From positions 6,798,391 to 6,862,390 of the forward strand of contig JASSKH010000029.1 in the NCBI GenBank assembly GCA_031763025.1: DNA of 64,000 nucleotides, read 5' to 3'. Shown here piece after piece: positions 45,501-51,833 of the stretch. Within the stretch, counting starts at the first letter, position 1; each line of letters starts with the position of its first letter. This DNA is from Macrocystis pyrifera (taxonomy: Eukaryota > Sar > Phaeophyceae > Laminariales > Laminariaceae). The notes below the pieces were generated by a model, which ran no database searches, was not told the origin of the DNA, and saw only the letters and a program-made list of their open reading frames with translations. The translations under genes and the position numbers were made by a program.

Positions 45501-45973
45501 CGTGGTACGTGTACCTGCCTGGTAAACAGCAAGAACAAGAAAATGAAAGCATGGCCTTGCTTCTGTTGTGTTCTCGGTATAAAATACGCTTTTGCATTTC
45601 ACGTGCTTTACCCAATGAATTCACGATTTTTTTCGTTTTGTTTTTTTCTCTGCCTCAGTCTGTACCCACAAAAGTACTACGAGTATCTCTCTACTGCCAG
45701 TAGGATAAGGGAGAAGGACGGAAACCGGGTGTACTGATGTACTGATGAAGCTGGGTAGAAAGAACGACGAAACAGACACATGAAAAACAAGGCCGACACG
45801 ACCGAGCAGTTGACACGACTGACACAGAAGGCAAACACAAAATACCTCACCTGCAGTTCGTTGAGCACTATCTTGCCCGACCACACTCCGACCTTGAGGC
45901 GCTCGGGGGACAGCCCGACCACATAGTCCGCTAGGACGTCGTGTAGCGCGTTGAGCAGGAGGGCCTTAGCCAT
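19199..45973 (-). CDS. VPS13-like bridge-like lipid-transfer protein, N-terminal portion (spliced)
   Basis: VPS13 proteins form long hydrophobic grooves that move lipids between organelles at membrane contact sites. Recognised exons, in transcript order: 45851-45973 (chorein start), 39887-40087, 39542-39615, 38176-38314, 27221-27426, 26402-26550, 24757-24927, 23587-23825, 21773-21892 and 19199-19554. Family hallmarks read directly are the N-terminal amphipathic chorein start, IPWAHLGSKPV, VDNIEINVADIHIRYED, TTDENF, the RPMEDPKAWWR block, a WW-containing linker and FSFRLARLDVLDLF. Two expected pieces were not found: an exon between the first and second listed, and one between the fourth and fifth. 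The gene runs into the gap and its C-terminal half is absent. Right-arm exons at 27.2, 24.8 and 23.7 kb carry single-G deletions, so as written the frame is broken. Whether these are sequencing errors or decay is undecided. Confidence 0.85.
20570..20678. mobile_element. Palindromic MITE (right arm)
   Basis: Mirror of 17176-17283. Confidence 0.88.
21773..21892 (-). CDS. VPS13-like exon: beta-strand segment, right-arm copy
   Basis: A 120-base exon, phase 0 at both ends, encoding MRVTVRPQGSMRLYGRRDLP then LLEAKMAAAATMERREDSSM. It fits the repeating beta-strand pattern of the lipid groove. Acceptor TTTGCAG, donor GTGAGC. Same length as the left-arm copy at 15959-16078. Confidence 0.78.
23587..23825 (-). 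CDS. VPS13-like exon: charged linker with WW motif, right-arm copy (one G short)
   Basis: Mirror of 14023-14262, 239 rather than 240 bases because the C-run 23708-23712 is one base short. The left copy reads a lysine/glutamate-rich linker, GGGGWWSRLFSGG, then VALEDLARVVEQDVEEK. A WW-containing glycine-rich linker followed by an acidic helix occurs at this point of VPS13 proteins. Confidence 0.82.
24757..24927 (-). CDS. VPS13-like exon: KEYMPLFDKL segment, right-arm copy (one G short)
   Basis: It encodes KEYMPLFDKLEAAGALGPAS and on to the FDELEEELPVQSILMFRG helix, like the family's Y..LY...L segment followed by the LexxLdvxdi helix. The C-run 24773-24775 has three bases where the left arm has four (13079-13082). 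The exon is 171 rather than 172 bases and the last ten codons shift frame. Donor GTAAGC. Confidence 0.85.
26402..26550 (-). CDS. VPS13-like exon: RPMEDPKAWWR block, right-arm copy
   Basis: Identical in length to the left-arm copy (149 bases). It encodes VDDVRMDLHAEQYEQALTLK followed by a DSIAAL helix and FFPYRPKARPMEDPKAWW, ending in phase 2. It corresponds to the family's LxxxQYxxLLxxLxxx...YRPxxxPxxxxxxWWKYA block. Acceptor TGTCAAG, donor GTGCGG. Confidence 0.9.
27221..27426 (-). CDS. VPS13-like exon, right-arm copy (frame broken)
   Basis: Mirror of 10428-10634. It encodes FEQLPAEIRSAALRGF... followed by the HVIRPTG strand, then VLRVIHSDDPGDTEGPVVEA in another frame. The second part matches the family's YILxPVxAxLRVxxN strand. 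Two lesions are visible. The G-run at 27291-27294 (C on this strand) is one base short of the frame that joins both halves, and this is shared with the left arm. The run at 27245-27247 has three bases where the left arm has four. Acceptor position is uncertain, 27406 or 27426. Confidence 0.75.
29569..29675. mobile_element. Palindromic MITE (right arm)
   Basis: Mirror of 8194-8300. Confidence 0.88.
36339..36413 (+). tRNA. tRNA-Ser(GCT)-like degenerate sequence (right arm)
   Basis: Mirror of 1459-1533, with the same mismatches. Confidence 0.42.
37430..37538. mobile_element. Palindromic MITE (right arm)
   Basis: Mirror of 334-441. Confidence 0.88.
37700..38175. other. Palindrome shoulder and VPS13 intron
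   Basis: No gene. Degenerate CCTTCAAGG and GACGCTCCAA words occur from about 37720 to 37980, inside and beyond the point where the window's left edge ends the comparison. An (AAC)n run lies at 38089-38121. Confidence 0.6.
38176..38314 (-). CDS. VPS13-like exon: YED...TTDENF segment
   Basis: It encodes YEDTLLVPGQIVSAGLCLKS and then FVVTTTDENFVPQFIDRTAS plus ENVHTK. The TTDENF/W signature after the RYED strand is diagnostic of VPS13 N-terminal regions. The acceptor is GTGACAG, phase 2, which exactly completes the preceding exon's split Arg codon. The donor is ACCAAG before GTGACA, phase 0. This is the last exon before the palindrome on the gene's own strand. Confidence 0.93.
38740..38990. other. 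VPS13 intron with (TCAC)n
   Basis: Five to six CTCA units at 38760-38785. A tRNA A-box-like TAGCTCATCGGGTTAAGG on the - strand at about 38873-38893 has no matching B-box. Nothing else seen. Confidence 0.5.
39000..39125 (-). repeat. G-tract-anchored element, variant subfamily, G tracts on both sides
   Basis: C tracts of about 30 bases enclose CGTCTCGAAAGGGATGCGTG, GTCAATGGTCAAATGACTAA and GGCAAGCAACAAATGAGTAC. The same unit occurs at 10037-10110 (left arm), 27740-27815 (right arm), 40186-40265, 56230-56290 and 58885-58950. Confidence 0.83.
39542..39615 (-). CDS. VPS13-like exon: IVDNIEINVADIHIR segment
   Basis: A 74-base exon encoding KGFLGKLLQRIVDNIEINVA then DIHI and the first two bases of R. 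The family equivalent is the IIDNLQVxIxxVHIRYED strand. Acceptor AATCACAG, donor AG before GTATTA, ending in phase 2 and completed by the next exon (R-YED). Confidence 0.93.
39638..39700. repeat. (ACAG)n microsatellite
   Basis: About 14 AGAC/GGCA-type tetranucleotides, continuing degenerately to about 39835. It lies in the short intron between two VPS13 exons. Confidence 0.9.
39887..40087 (-). CDS. VPS13-like exon: chorein domain continuation
   Basis: Its 67 residues start VHIPWAHLGSKPVKVHLEGV, matching the family's IPWxxLxxxPVxVxLxxVxLL strand, followed by a charged helix (EVRERRLGIKRASLEKAEEN) typical of the chorein linker. The acceptor is GTCGTCAG with a C-rich tract upstream. The donor is AAG before GTACGT. 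The exon is in phase 0 at both ends. An expected preceding exon of about 20-25 residues (the family's ...LDLPVxVxxGxLGxL) was not located in the 5.7 kb upstream intron. Confidence 0.92.
40186..40265 (+). repeat. G-tract-anchored element, variant subfamily
   Basis: GGGGGGCGTACTCGTTTGCT, GCTTGTCTTAATGTAGTCAT and ACCACGCATCCCTCTCGAGA. Confidence 0.8.
40343..40451. mobile_element. Palindromic MITE
   Basis: AATACGGGGGTCCATAGTTA start, CTATGGTCCCCCGTAGTA end. It lies in the VPS13 intron between the exon at 39887-40087 and the LINE relic. Confidence 0.88.
40480..41880 (-). mobile_element. LINE-type retrotransposon relic (reverse transcriptase C-terminal part)
   Basis: On the - strand, 41880 to about 41770 reads LDIDDLIVAV...GLMFADDFVGMSE. 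This holds the RT catalytic FADD (41794-41805). Next, after a frameshift, come RKWRVTTNVK and then WKWGEDELPIVNQCTYLGVE. Further downstream are LRLRVGDLDLPEKKK, a Ser/Arg/Glu tail and VESRTHIAGECEMFEEERDV. The pieces keep the order expected for a non-LTR element ORF2 but are separated by stops and frameshifts, so it is dead. It lies in a VPS13 intron in the same orientation as the gene and is split by a MITE at 41323-41431. Confidence 0.8.
41323..41431. mobile_element. Palindromic MITE inserted in the LINE relic
   Basis: A copy of the TTACGGGGGTCCATAG... family with both terminal inverted repeats, next to TA. It interrupts the retrotransposon relic and is therefore younger than it. Confidence 0.85.
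42095..42410 (+). repeat. G-tract-anchored dispersed element, long copy
   Basis: A poly-G run is followed by GTGCTCAGTATCATGCATGG, CCGTAGTCGTATGACCATAG and ACCCTCGCATCCCTACAATG, and then about 230 further bases to AACTGCCTCGTGGGTG. The same order occurs in each palindrome arm (15470-15760 and its mirror). No coding capacity is seen. The start is always against the G tract, and copies are truncated at different points on the other side. Confidence 0.88.
42415..44945. other. VPS13 first intron, middle part
   Basis: No exon recognised on either strand. A pyrimidine-rich stretch lies at 43000-43400. The expected second VPS13 exon should be here or up to 45.85 kb but was not identified by eye. 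Confidence 0.5.
44953..45106. mobile_element. Palindromic element with AATCAGGTNTACC ends
   Basis: AATCAGGTGTACCTTGGCC and GTGCCAAAACCAGTTACA on the left are mirrored by the complement of TGTAACTGTTTTTGGCAC and GGCCAGGTATACCTGATT on the right. The element is about 150 bases with roughly 45-base arms. A related half-site (AATATCAGGTATACCTGATC) occurs at about 44263. Confidence 0.75.
45851..45973 (-). CDS. VPS13-like exon 1: chorein N-terminal motif
   Basis: It encodes 41 residues from the ATG at 45973 (MAKALLLNALHDVLADYVVG, then LSPERLKVGVWSGKIVLNEL and Q). This is the classic VPS13 N-terminus, corresponding to the family pattern of a hydrophobic helix, GxYV, LxxxxLxxxxWxGxxxLxNLQ. The exon ends in CTGCAG before a GTGAGG donor, phase 0. 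The ATG is preferred over an upstream GTG at 45982 because the family begins here. The chorein segment caps the lipid-transfer groove and usually faces the ER in characterised relatives. Confidence 0.93.
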
Positions 45974-46160
45974 CCTGGGCACTGCTTCGCTTGCTCCCTT
46001 CCTATTTCACGCACTCTCACTCGTACTCTGTAGTTGGGTGTTGCAGTAGTGCTGAGTGCGGAGAAATCGAAGCACAGCTCGCAGAACAGTCCCAGGCTTT
46101 TCTGTAGCTTCGCGAGGCTCCGCCGCGCCGGAGGCGGAGCGCTGCCGCCGGAAACTTCGG
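45974..46160 (-). promoter_or_regulatory. Probable VPS13 5' leader / promoter region
   Basis: The sequence immediately upstream of the chorein ATG has no long open frame fused to it in phase and is GC-rich at about 46100-46150. Placement follows only from the position of the start codon; no TATA box or mapped start site is seen. Confidence 0.35.
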
Positions 46161-46350
46161 AACACACTTAGTAATAAGATGGCAATCGTGTACGACGCCG
46201 TCAAAGCTTGTTTTATGTGCTGTGTGTCCTTGTGCAGCTGGCTGCTGGTATGTGCCAGGGCTGCTGCGGCTTGTGCTACTGCCGACTGCTTGACCCCCCC
46301 TCAACAGAATCCTTCCATAAAGTATAAAACTGCGGTGAAAAACGTGAAAA

Positions 46351-47058
46351 ATGATCGCATGGCATGCATCCGAGAAAATTGAATCCGCATCCCGTGAATC
46401 GATGATACATAGACACCCAAAACCCACCGATCCCACTCGGCCTGGGCACCCTCTTTCTGCAACGCAACATCGAGGTAGTATTTCCGCCAAGCGGGGACTC
46501 ACGCCCCGATTAGACGCACCAGCAGCGCTTGGCCGCATTCGCAACCAGGCGAGGGAGGATTTGACCCTAGTTCCCCAAATACGATCACACACCATGGCGA
46601 CATCTTTGGGGAGGAGGCTCAGCGCGCACTCCCTGCTGCCTGGCCCAGGTGCGCAAGCAATATCAGGGTCGGCGGCGGTCAAGGAGACCACTGAATGTCA
46701 GGACAACCCGGATGAGCAATGCGAGCGTCGTCCCCGGAAGAAGAGGTGGCTGCTTGGAAAGATGGCGATAACACTGGGAGGCAAGAATTCGAAATGCGGC
46801 GCAATTAATAACTCTGTGTTGTGCGTCGTCTGTCGTGTGGGCTGTGGGCTGTGGGTGTACGCGTTGTGCTGTGTGCTGTGCTGTGTGTGGTGTGTGCTGC
46901 TGTGTACTGCATGGTGGTGCAGTGTGCTTTGTACTATTTGTTGTGAGGTTATGAGCTGTGTGCTATGTGCTCCTGTGTGTTGCTGTGTGTTGCTGTGTAC
47001 TACTGCTGTGTGGTTTGGGTGCTGTGGTATTGCAGGTAGGAGAATCGTACGCACGTAA
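46351..47058 (+). other. Long open frame of uncertain status
   Basis: 235 codons with a well-placed internal ATG at about 46594 (ACACCATGG). It would begin MATSLGRRLSAHSLLPGPGA and contains the basic run ERRPRKKRW. The last 80 codons are translated TGTGCTG repeat (46815-47030). The - strand is open over the same stretch for 224 codons. No family recognised; low likelihood of coding. Confidence 0.2.
46815..47030. repeat. Degenerate TGTGCTG repeat
   Basis: Words of GTGTGCTGTGCTGTGTG and CTATGTGCTCCTGTGTGTTG with no fixed period. Confidence 0.85.
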
Positions 47059-47430
47059 GTGTTCCGGAAACAGAGCTTCGCAACCTGCGTGATACACCGT
47101 TCGCGCATTTCTACATTTCTCGCTGTTGACTCCCCTGGATATGCTACCAGGGTAGACGAGACGGCAATACGTACTTAAAGGCACAACTGGCAATACGTAG
47201 GTTTCGGCCAATACCATTTCGTGCACTTCTGAAACCACAGCAGCTCGCACTTGAGGGCGGGCTGGGGCACACAAGACGCTGGAAAACTCGTACGGTAATC
47301 GCCGTCTTTCGTATTGATGCAGCACATACTCCGTGTAAATATTGCGGCAGGTCTTGGCCTGCAGCAGTAGTACGAGTTTGGTGAGTATCGTAAACGGCCT
47401 GCTCTCTATCTTGTCTTCTGCTCTTGATGC

Positions 47431-48075
47431 ATGAAAAAACACAGGGAGTATTCACGCACATGTAAAATTTGCAGAGGGGTGAGTGAGCCAGCAGCAAAGG
47501 AGGTGACGTTCGTGTTTTCGGCCGGCGGGCTACGAGTGGCGCACTTTGGTGATCCTTCGGCTCTTGTGTTCCATTCTAAGACGTTCTACCAGGCAATACG
47601 ATCACGAGAGCTGGATCCCAAAGCTCTGCCCTGCACACAATTTCACGAAGATGGAAACAGAGGCCAAAAAAAAAAAACGAAAACACGAGCGCCACTCTAC
47701 ACCCTCTGCCTTGTTGATTATGTCGGATTAAAGCAGCAGTATCAGGTACCGCTCAACTTCTATTCACACAAGCAATGCAGCACTATCACGTGCCAGGTAC
47801 AGCGACCTAAAACACCAGAAGCGCGGTCTTATCACCGCCGTGGCGCAACAGCAGATGTGCAAGTACCACAAGGCTTCGGACGCGCCGCACATCTTCCTAC
47901 AGCAGTACACACGTTCGCTGCACGTCCGACCGTGTTCGGACGCTACATACCCCAGACGCCCCCGACCGCCCGGGGCTTCGTGCTTCGTGGAACCGACGGT
48001 TTTTGTTGGTTGTGTGTTGGACACTTTTCCCCACTCTGCACCCTGCAGCTCTGCAGTGCCGAAGGGGTTATACAT
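47431..48075 (+). other. Open stretch of uncertain status before the MITE cluster
   Basis: A + strand frame opens with MKKHREYSRTCKICRGVSEP and then VTFVFSAGGLRVAHFGD; a different frame from about 47790 reads SDLKHQKRGLITAVAQQQMC. Composition looks less repetitive than the surroundings and could be remains of a gene, but no family is recognised and the frames do not join without splicing. It ends at the MITE at 48078. Confidence 0.25.
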
Positions 48076-48077
48076 TA

Positions 48078-48290
48078 TTACGGGGGACCATAGTAAATAG
48101 GACCAAACATTGTTATTACGGGGGGTCCGTAGTTAACGGGGCCAAATATTGTTGGTAAAAATAGGTAAATATATAGGTTTTTATGTATGCCATAGGTCCT
48201 GTTAACTATGGACCCCCGTAATAGTAAAAATAGGTAAATATACAGGTTTTTGTGTGAACCGAAGGTCCTATTTGCTACGGTCCCCCGTAA
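48078..48290. mobile_element. Palindromic MITE interrupted by a second copy
   Basis: The outer copy is 48078-48115 plus 48224-48290, flanked by TA on both sides. The inner copy (48116-48221) sits in its centre. Removing the inner copy and one TA restores the uninterrupted family core TGTTAGTAAAAATAGG. This nested insertion shows the family's true ends and its TA target duplication. Confidence 0.9.
48116..48221. mobile_element. Inner, younger palindromic MITE (106 bp)
   Basis: It begins TTACGGGGGGTCC and ends GGACCCCCGTAA, flanked by TA at 48114-48115 and 48222-48223. These features, its size and the near full-length palindrome fit a Stowaway-type (Tc1/mariner-linked) MITE; no transposase is present in the window. 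Confidence 0.92.
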
Positions 48291-48292
48291 TA

Positions 48293-48740
48293 CTATGTTT
48301 ACGTATGATACAAGGTGGTAGTGGGCTGTTTTCATGCTCATCTAAGGTACTACAGCAGCGCCAGGGACAACGCGGGTCAAGTATCGGTCCGAGAGAAAGT
48401 ATTGGTTTAGCAGACGTCACATGGCTTGGCACGGCCATATATCGTACGTACGAAAAGCTACCAGTACCTGTTACCGTATACCTGGTATAATATTCCGGGA
48501 TTTTGTGTGTACCGAAGGTCCTACTTGCTATGGTCCCCCGCAGCAGTATGTTTACGTCGTATGATACAAGGTGGCGGTAGGCTGTTTTCATGCTCATCTA
48601 CGGCACTACAGCAGCGCCAGGGACAACGCGGGTCACGTATCGGTCTAAGAGAAAGTACTGGTTTGGCAGACGTCGAATGGCTTGGCACGGCCATATATCG
48701 TACGCACGAAAAGCTGCCAGTACCTGCTGCCGGATATAAT
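48293..48740. repeat. Tandem duplication of a unit of about 200-250 bases
   Basis: 48293-48490 and 48546-48740 match closely: TATGTTTACG...ATGATACAAGG, GGCTGTTTTCATGCTCATCT, CAGCAGCGCCAGGGACAACG and GGCTTGGCACGGCCATATAT are in both. A half MITE separates the units and MITEs flank the pair, so unequal recombination between MITEs is a likely cause. Confidence 0.85.
48495..48545. mobile_element. Truncated palindromic MITE
   Basis: Only the right half is present (TTTTGTGTGTACCGAAGGTC to GGTCCCCCGCAGCA). It separates the two units of the tandem duplication. Confidence 0.75.
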
Positions 48741-48848
48741 ATTCCGGGAGACCATAGTAAATAGGACCTACGGTACACACAAAAACCTACATATTTCGCT
48801 CTTTTTACTAACAATATATTTGGTCATATTTACTATGGACCCTCGTTA
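48741..48848. mobile_element. Palindromic MITE
   Basis: ATTCCGGGAGACCATAGTAA start, CTATGGACCCTCGTTATA end; diverged termini. It lies at the end of the second unit of the 48.3-48.74 kb tandem duplication. Confidence 0.82.
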
Positions 48849-48959
48849 TATTCGTTCCGGTTCTAAGATGTCAGATTCTATTTCTAAGTACTTTGTCCCC
48901 GGAACGGAACCGCGGTCTAAAAGGGTCAAGAGATGCCCGATACGCCCCTCTCTTAGACC

Positions 48960-50265
48960 GTGACATACACTGCTCTATACGCTTTTCATGACGAAACACG
49001 GCGGCGGAGGAGGAGGAGGAGGAGGAGAATTTTTGTTGTCGTTGTTGTTTCGAGCCTACGGCAGTGCAAGACAGAAATTCAGCAGCAGTAGTAGAGTGCC
49101 ATGGGGCTTTATCTATGTCCCTGAAAAAGGTCAACCCACTACAAGCAGGTAGACTTATGTTATCGGGTGTCTTCCATGGACCCCGCTGTTCAAAAGCGGC
49201 GGAGAGTGTGTTTTAGGGCTCACGATTGGGTAGGAAATTGGTTAGCGTTTCACCAGTAGCCCAACGGACAAATACCCTGTAAGCCACAGCATGCACTACT
49301 GTGTATATGCGTACAACAGGAGCAATGCGTAAAACGCCAAATTTTAAGAATGAGATGCTTCCTCGGCTTGTTTCTTATCCCAGAAGAACGTGTTCGTTCT
49401 AACTAAACTTCAGTGCAACGACTATCGTTCTTTTTTTTCTGTTCGCGTCAGCCCCTCTAAAGTCCGTAGAGGGGGAGGGGGAACTATTATGGGGAGGCAG
49501 GTTCAAAGCCTTTTTGGCAGGCAGGGCGGGTGCTAACTAATTTCAGAGTGTGAAAACAGGCTTGAACGTTTCGTGCCAGAGTTGAAAAGTCGAGGCAGCA
49601 CCTCTTGACTCTCACTTTCCTACCGGTAAAAATTGCTGTCGCGTACGAGTACTTGCTGTGAGCGGGGGAAAAGCAAGCAGTAACTACAGAATGAAGCCTT
49701 CGGGCGTGCATACAACCTGCCGTAATTTTTTCACGTTTCACCCAAAATTGTGTTTTAATAGCTTCATACTGTATGTAAGCAGGCGAAAATATCATACTTG
49801 CGAAAAGGAAAAAAAAATGACGTTACGTGTACATCCCTGTGGCCGTGCCGAAGATTGGCATGTCGCCTGTTCACTGACCCGTCCAGCGTCGGGTATTTTT
49901 TCCTTTCAGATGTCAGCGGCATATCAGGAAATAATCGGCCAATTCGTTTCATTGGTTGGTCCATTGGCTGGTGATCAAAATTCGAGTTAGCCAACGCCGC
50001 TCTACACGTACGTTCAAACTCTGTTTTGTCGGGTCTCCTTGGCTTGCCATCGTGCCGGCGCATAAGAGAGGCACGATGGGCACCCCAGTTAATGAGCACG
50101 GAAACAATTACAAATTAGATTCTTCGAACCAAAAAGAGGTGAGGCGCAGCAACTCCAAAGAGCGGTCGAGCGCATCATCCCCCGCACAACCAATCCAGTG
50201 GCAGACGAGATGGTTGTACCGAAAACGCCACAAGCCTTGTGAAAACCTCAACGTGCTCCCGCCCC
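48960..50265. other. Intergenic stretch
   Basis: No gene recognised. A (GGA)n run lies at about 49000-49026. One open frame on the + strand (49658-49990, 110 codons) shows no known motif. Confidence 0.5.
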
Positions 50266-50269
50266 CTCC

Positions 50270-50346
50270 CCGCTCACGAGGGTCTATGGTCATTCGACTA
50301 CGGCCATGCATGACATGAATACCGCCCCCCCCCCCCCCCCCCCCCC
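50270..50346 (-). repeat. G-tract-anchored element, truncated
   Basis: On the - strand: G tract, GGTATTCATGTCATGCATGG, CCGTAGTCGAATGACCATAG, ACCCTCG. Confidence 0.8.
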
Positions 50347-50699
50347 CACCCGGAGTCACGAGCGCCAGGGCCACAAAGTCTAAAACCCCCTCCCCTCTGG
50401 CCGGGGATATAATCACCGCACGGGATATTTTATCAGCATCAGACGAGGGCTATATTCCCGGCTAGGGTGGTACAGGATAGGGAGGATAGGGTGGCACTCA
50501 CCCACCTTCGGGTCCACCCCTCCCGCTCTCCTCCCCCCCCCCCCCCCCTCTCCTCCTCACCTATCCACCGCTTTTCCCCTGGTCACCTACCCTCTCTCCT
50601 CTGAACCCCCCTCGGTCTCCATGATGACAACAACGGGCCTGGTACCACTCCTTCCGTGCGGACATGCATGTGGCCCTCGCCGTCTGATTCGTCGCCGAT

Positions 50700-51336
50700 A
50701 TGTCGAGGATTGTTCACCTCCCTCAACCCCTCCCTCCCCTCCCCCCTCCCCTCCCCCCCCCCCCGTGCTCGCCCCCTCTCTCTCCGCCAAACCCCACGCT
50801 AGGCGCCTTCGGACTCCTTCTGGCGGGGAAGAAGCTCAGCAGCGCTCACGACCCCGCCTACTTTCTGCCTTTTTTGGCGGCTGTCACGGCTTCCGCTACG
50901 GCTACCACTCCCGCTGAGGCCACGGATGGGCGAAAGGCTAAGGATGAAGATAAAACTATGGACAACGATAGGGCTTCGCTTAGCGGCTCGGTGGCGGCGT
51001 CCGGGGCGGCTTGGAGAGAGGGCGTCAGAGCGTGCACGGGCCGTTCGGATGGGTTTGTCTACGGTGGGGAAGCGGGGAAGGTTCTCACGTTCGTGCGCAG
51101 GGGGAGAGCTTCCGGCGATAGCGAGAGTGCTGTCGGTGTTGATATCGAGGATGGCGATATCAACGGCGATGTCGGTGGTGGCTTTGTCGACCGCCCCGCT
51201 CTCCCGGAAGTGATCCGGTGGGTCCAGGACTTGAAGAGGGATCGGGGGGTGCTATCTTTCGTGGTGACAGAGCTGGAGGCGCGGCGAGACAGGGGGGTGA
51301 ACAGCGGGTGGGAGTGCTTCTTCGTGGCTAATTTCG
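50700..51336 (+). CDS. VTC2/GDPGP1-like first exon (N-terminal region)
   Basis: Open from the ATG at 50700. A Pro-rich start encoded by C-tracts and a long acidic/Ser/Gly stretch are followed by LPEVIRWVQDLKRDRGVLSF, VVTELEARRDRG and CFFVANF. The last part aligns with the family's LLxxWxxRxxRGLxRYxxxxLxTRxLPGxxGFVAQLN region. The first 180 residues are not conserved, so the start is uncertain; ATG 50957 (MDNDRAS) is an alternative. The donor is TTCG before GTGCGA, phase 1. Confidence 0.6.
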
Positions 51337-51802
51337 GTGCGATTGTTTTGTTTGTTTGTTTGTTGTTTTGTAGATTGAAGCGCCTGGACTTTTCTCGATT
51401 GTTTTCGTTCCTGTGAATTTGTTGTTTGTTTGCTGTTGGTGGTGGTGGTGTTGGTGTTTTTCTCGTTGTTGCTGCTTGCTCGTGTTGCTGATATTTTTTT
51501 TGTTGATGTCGGTGCGTTTCCGCTTAGAGTCGGTGACGTCACCTACCCGTTTGCTTGGTTGCGCTGAGGGAAGAAGACGTTGTCCTCGGTCTCCCGTCAC
51601 GGTTTTTTGATCGAACGAATCGCGGTTTGGTTTTGTCCTCCCTTCACCATCTCTCCCCCCGCCGCCGCCGTTGCCTCTTCCCTTTTATCATTACTATTCC
51701 CATTGTTTCGTTTCATATCGTTTCGTTTCGTTTCTGGTTTACTTCCGTTTAATTTCAATTCGTTTCGTTTTCGTCGTTCTGTTTGGTTTGTTTTCGGCTG
51801 GC

Positions 51803-51833
<31 letters not shown>

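Noticed and set aside
46550..46590. Possible B-box (GGTCAAATCC) on the - strand
   Set aside because: The consensus second base is wrong and no A-box lies upstream.
48078..48850. CRISPR-like array (repeated short palindromes at 48-49 kb)
   Set aside because: The units are MITE copies and a tandem duplication with TA duplications and variable spacing; no spacers or cas genes, and the DNA is eukaryotic.
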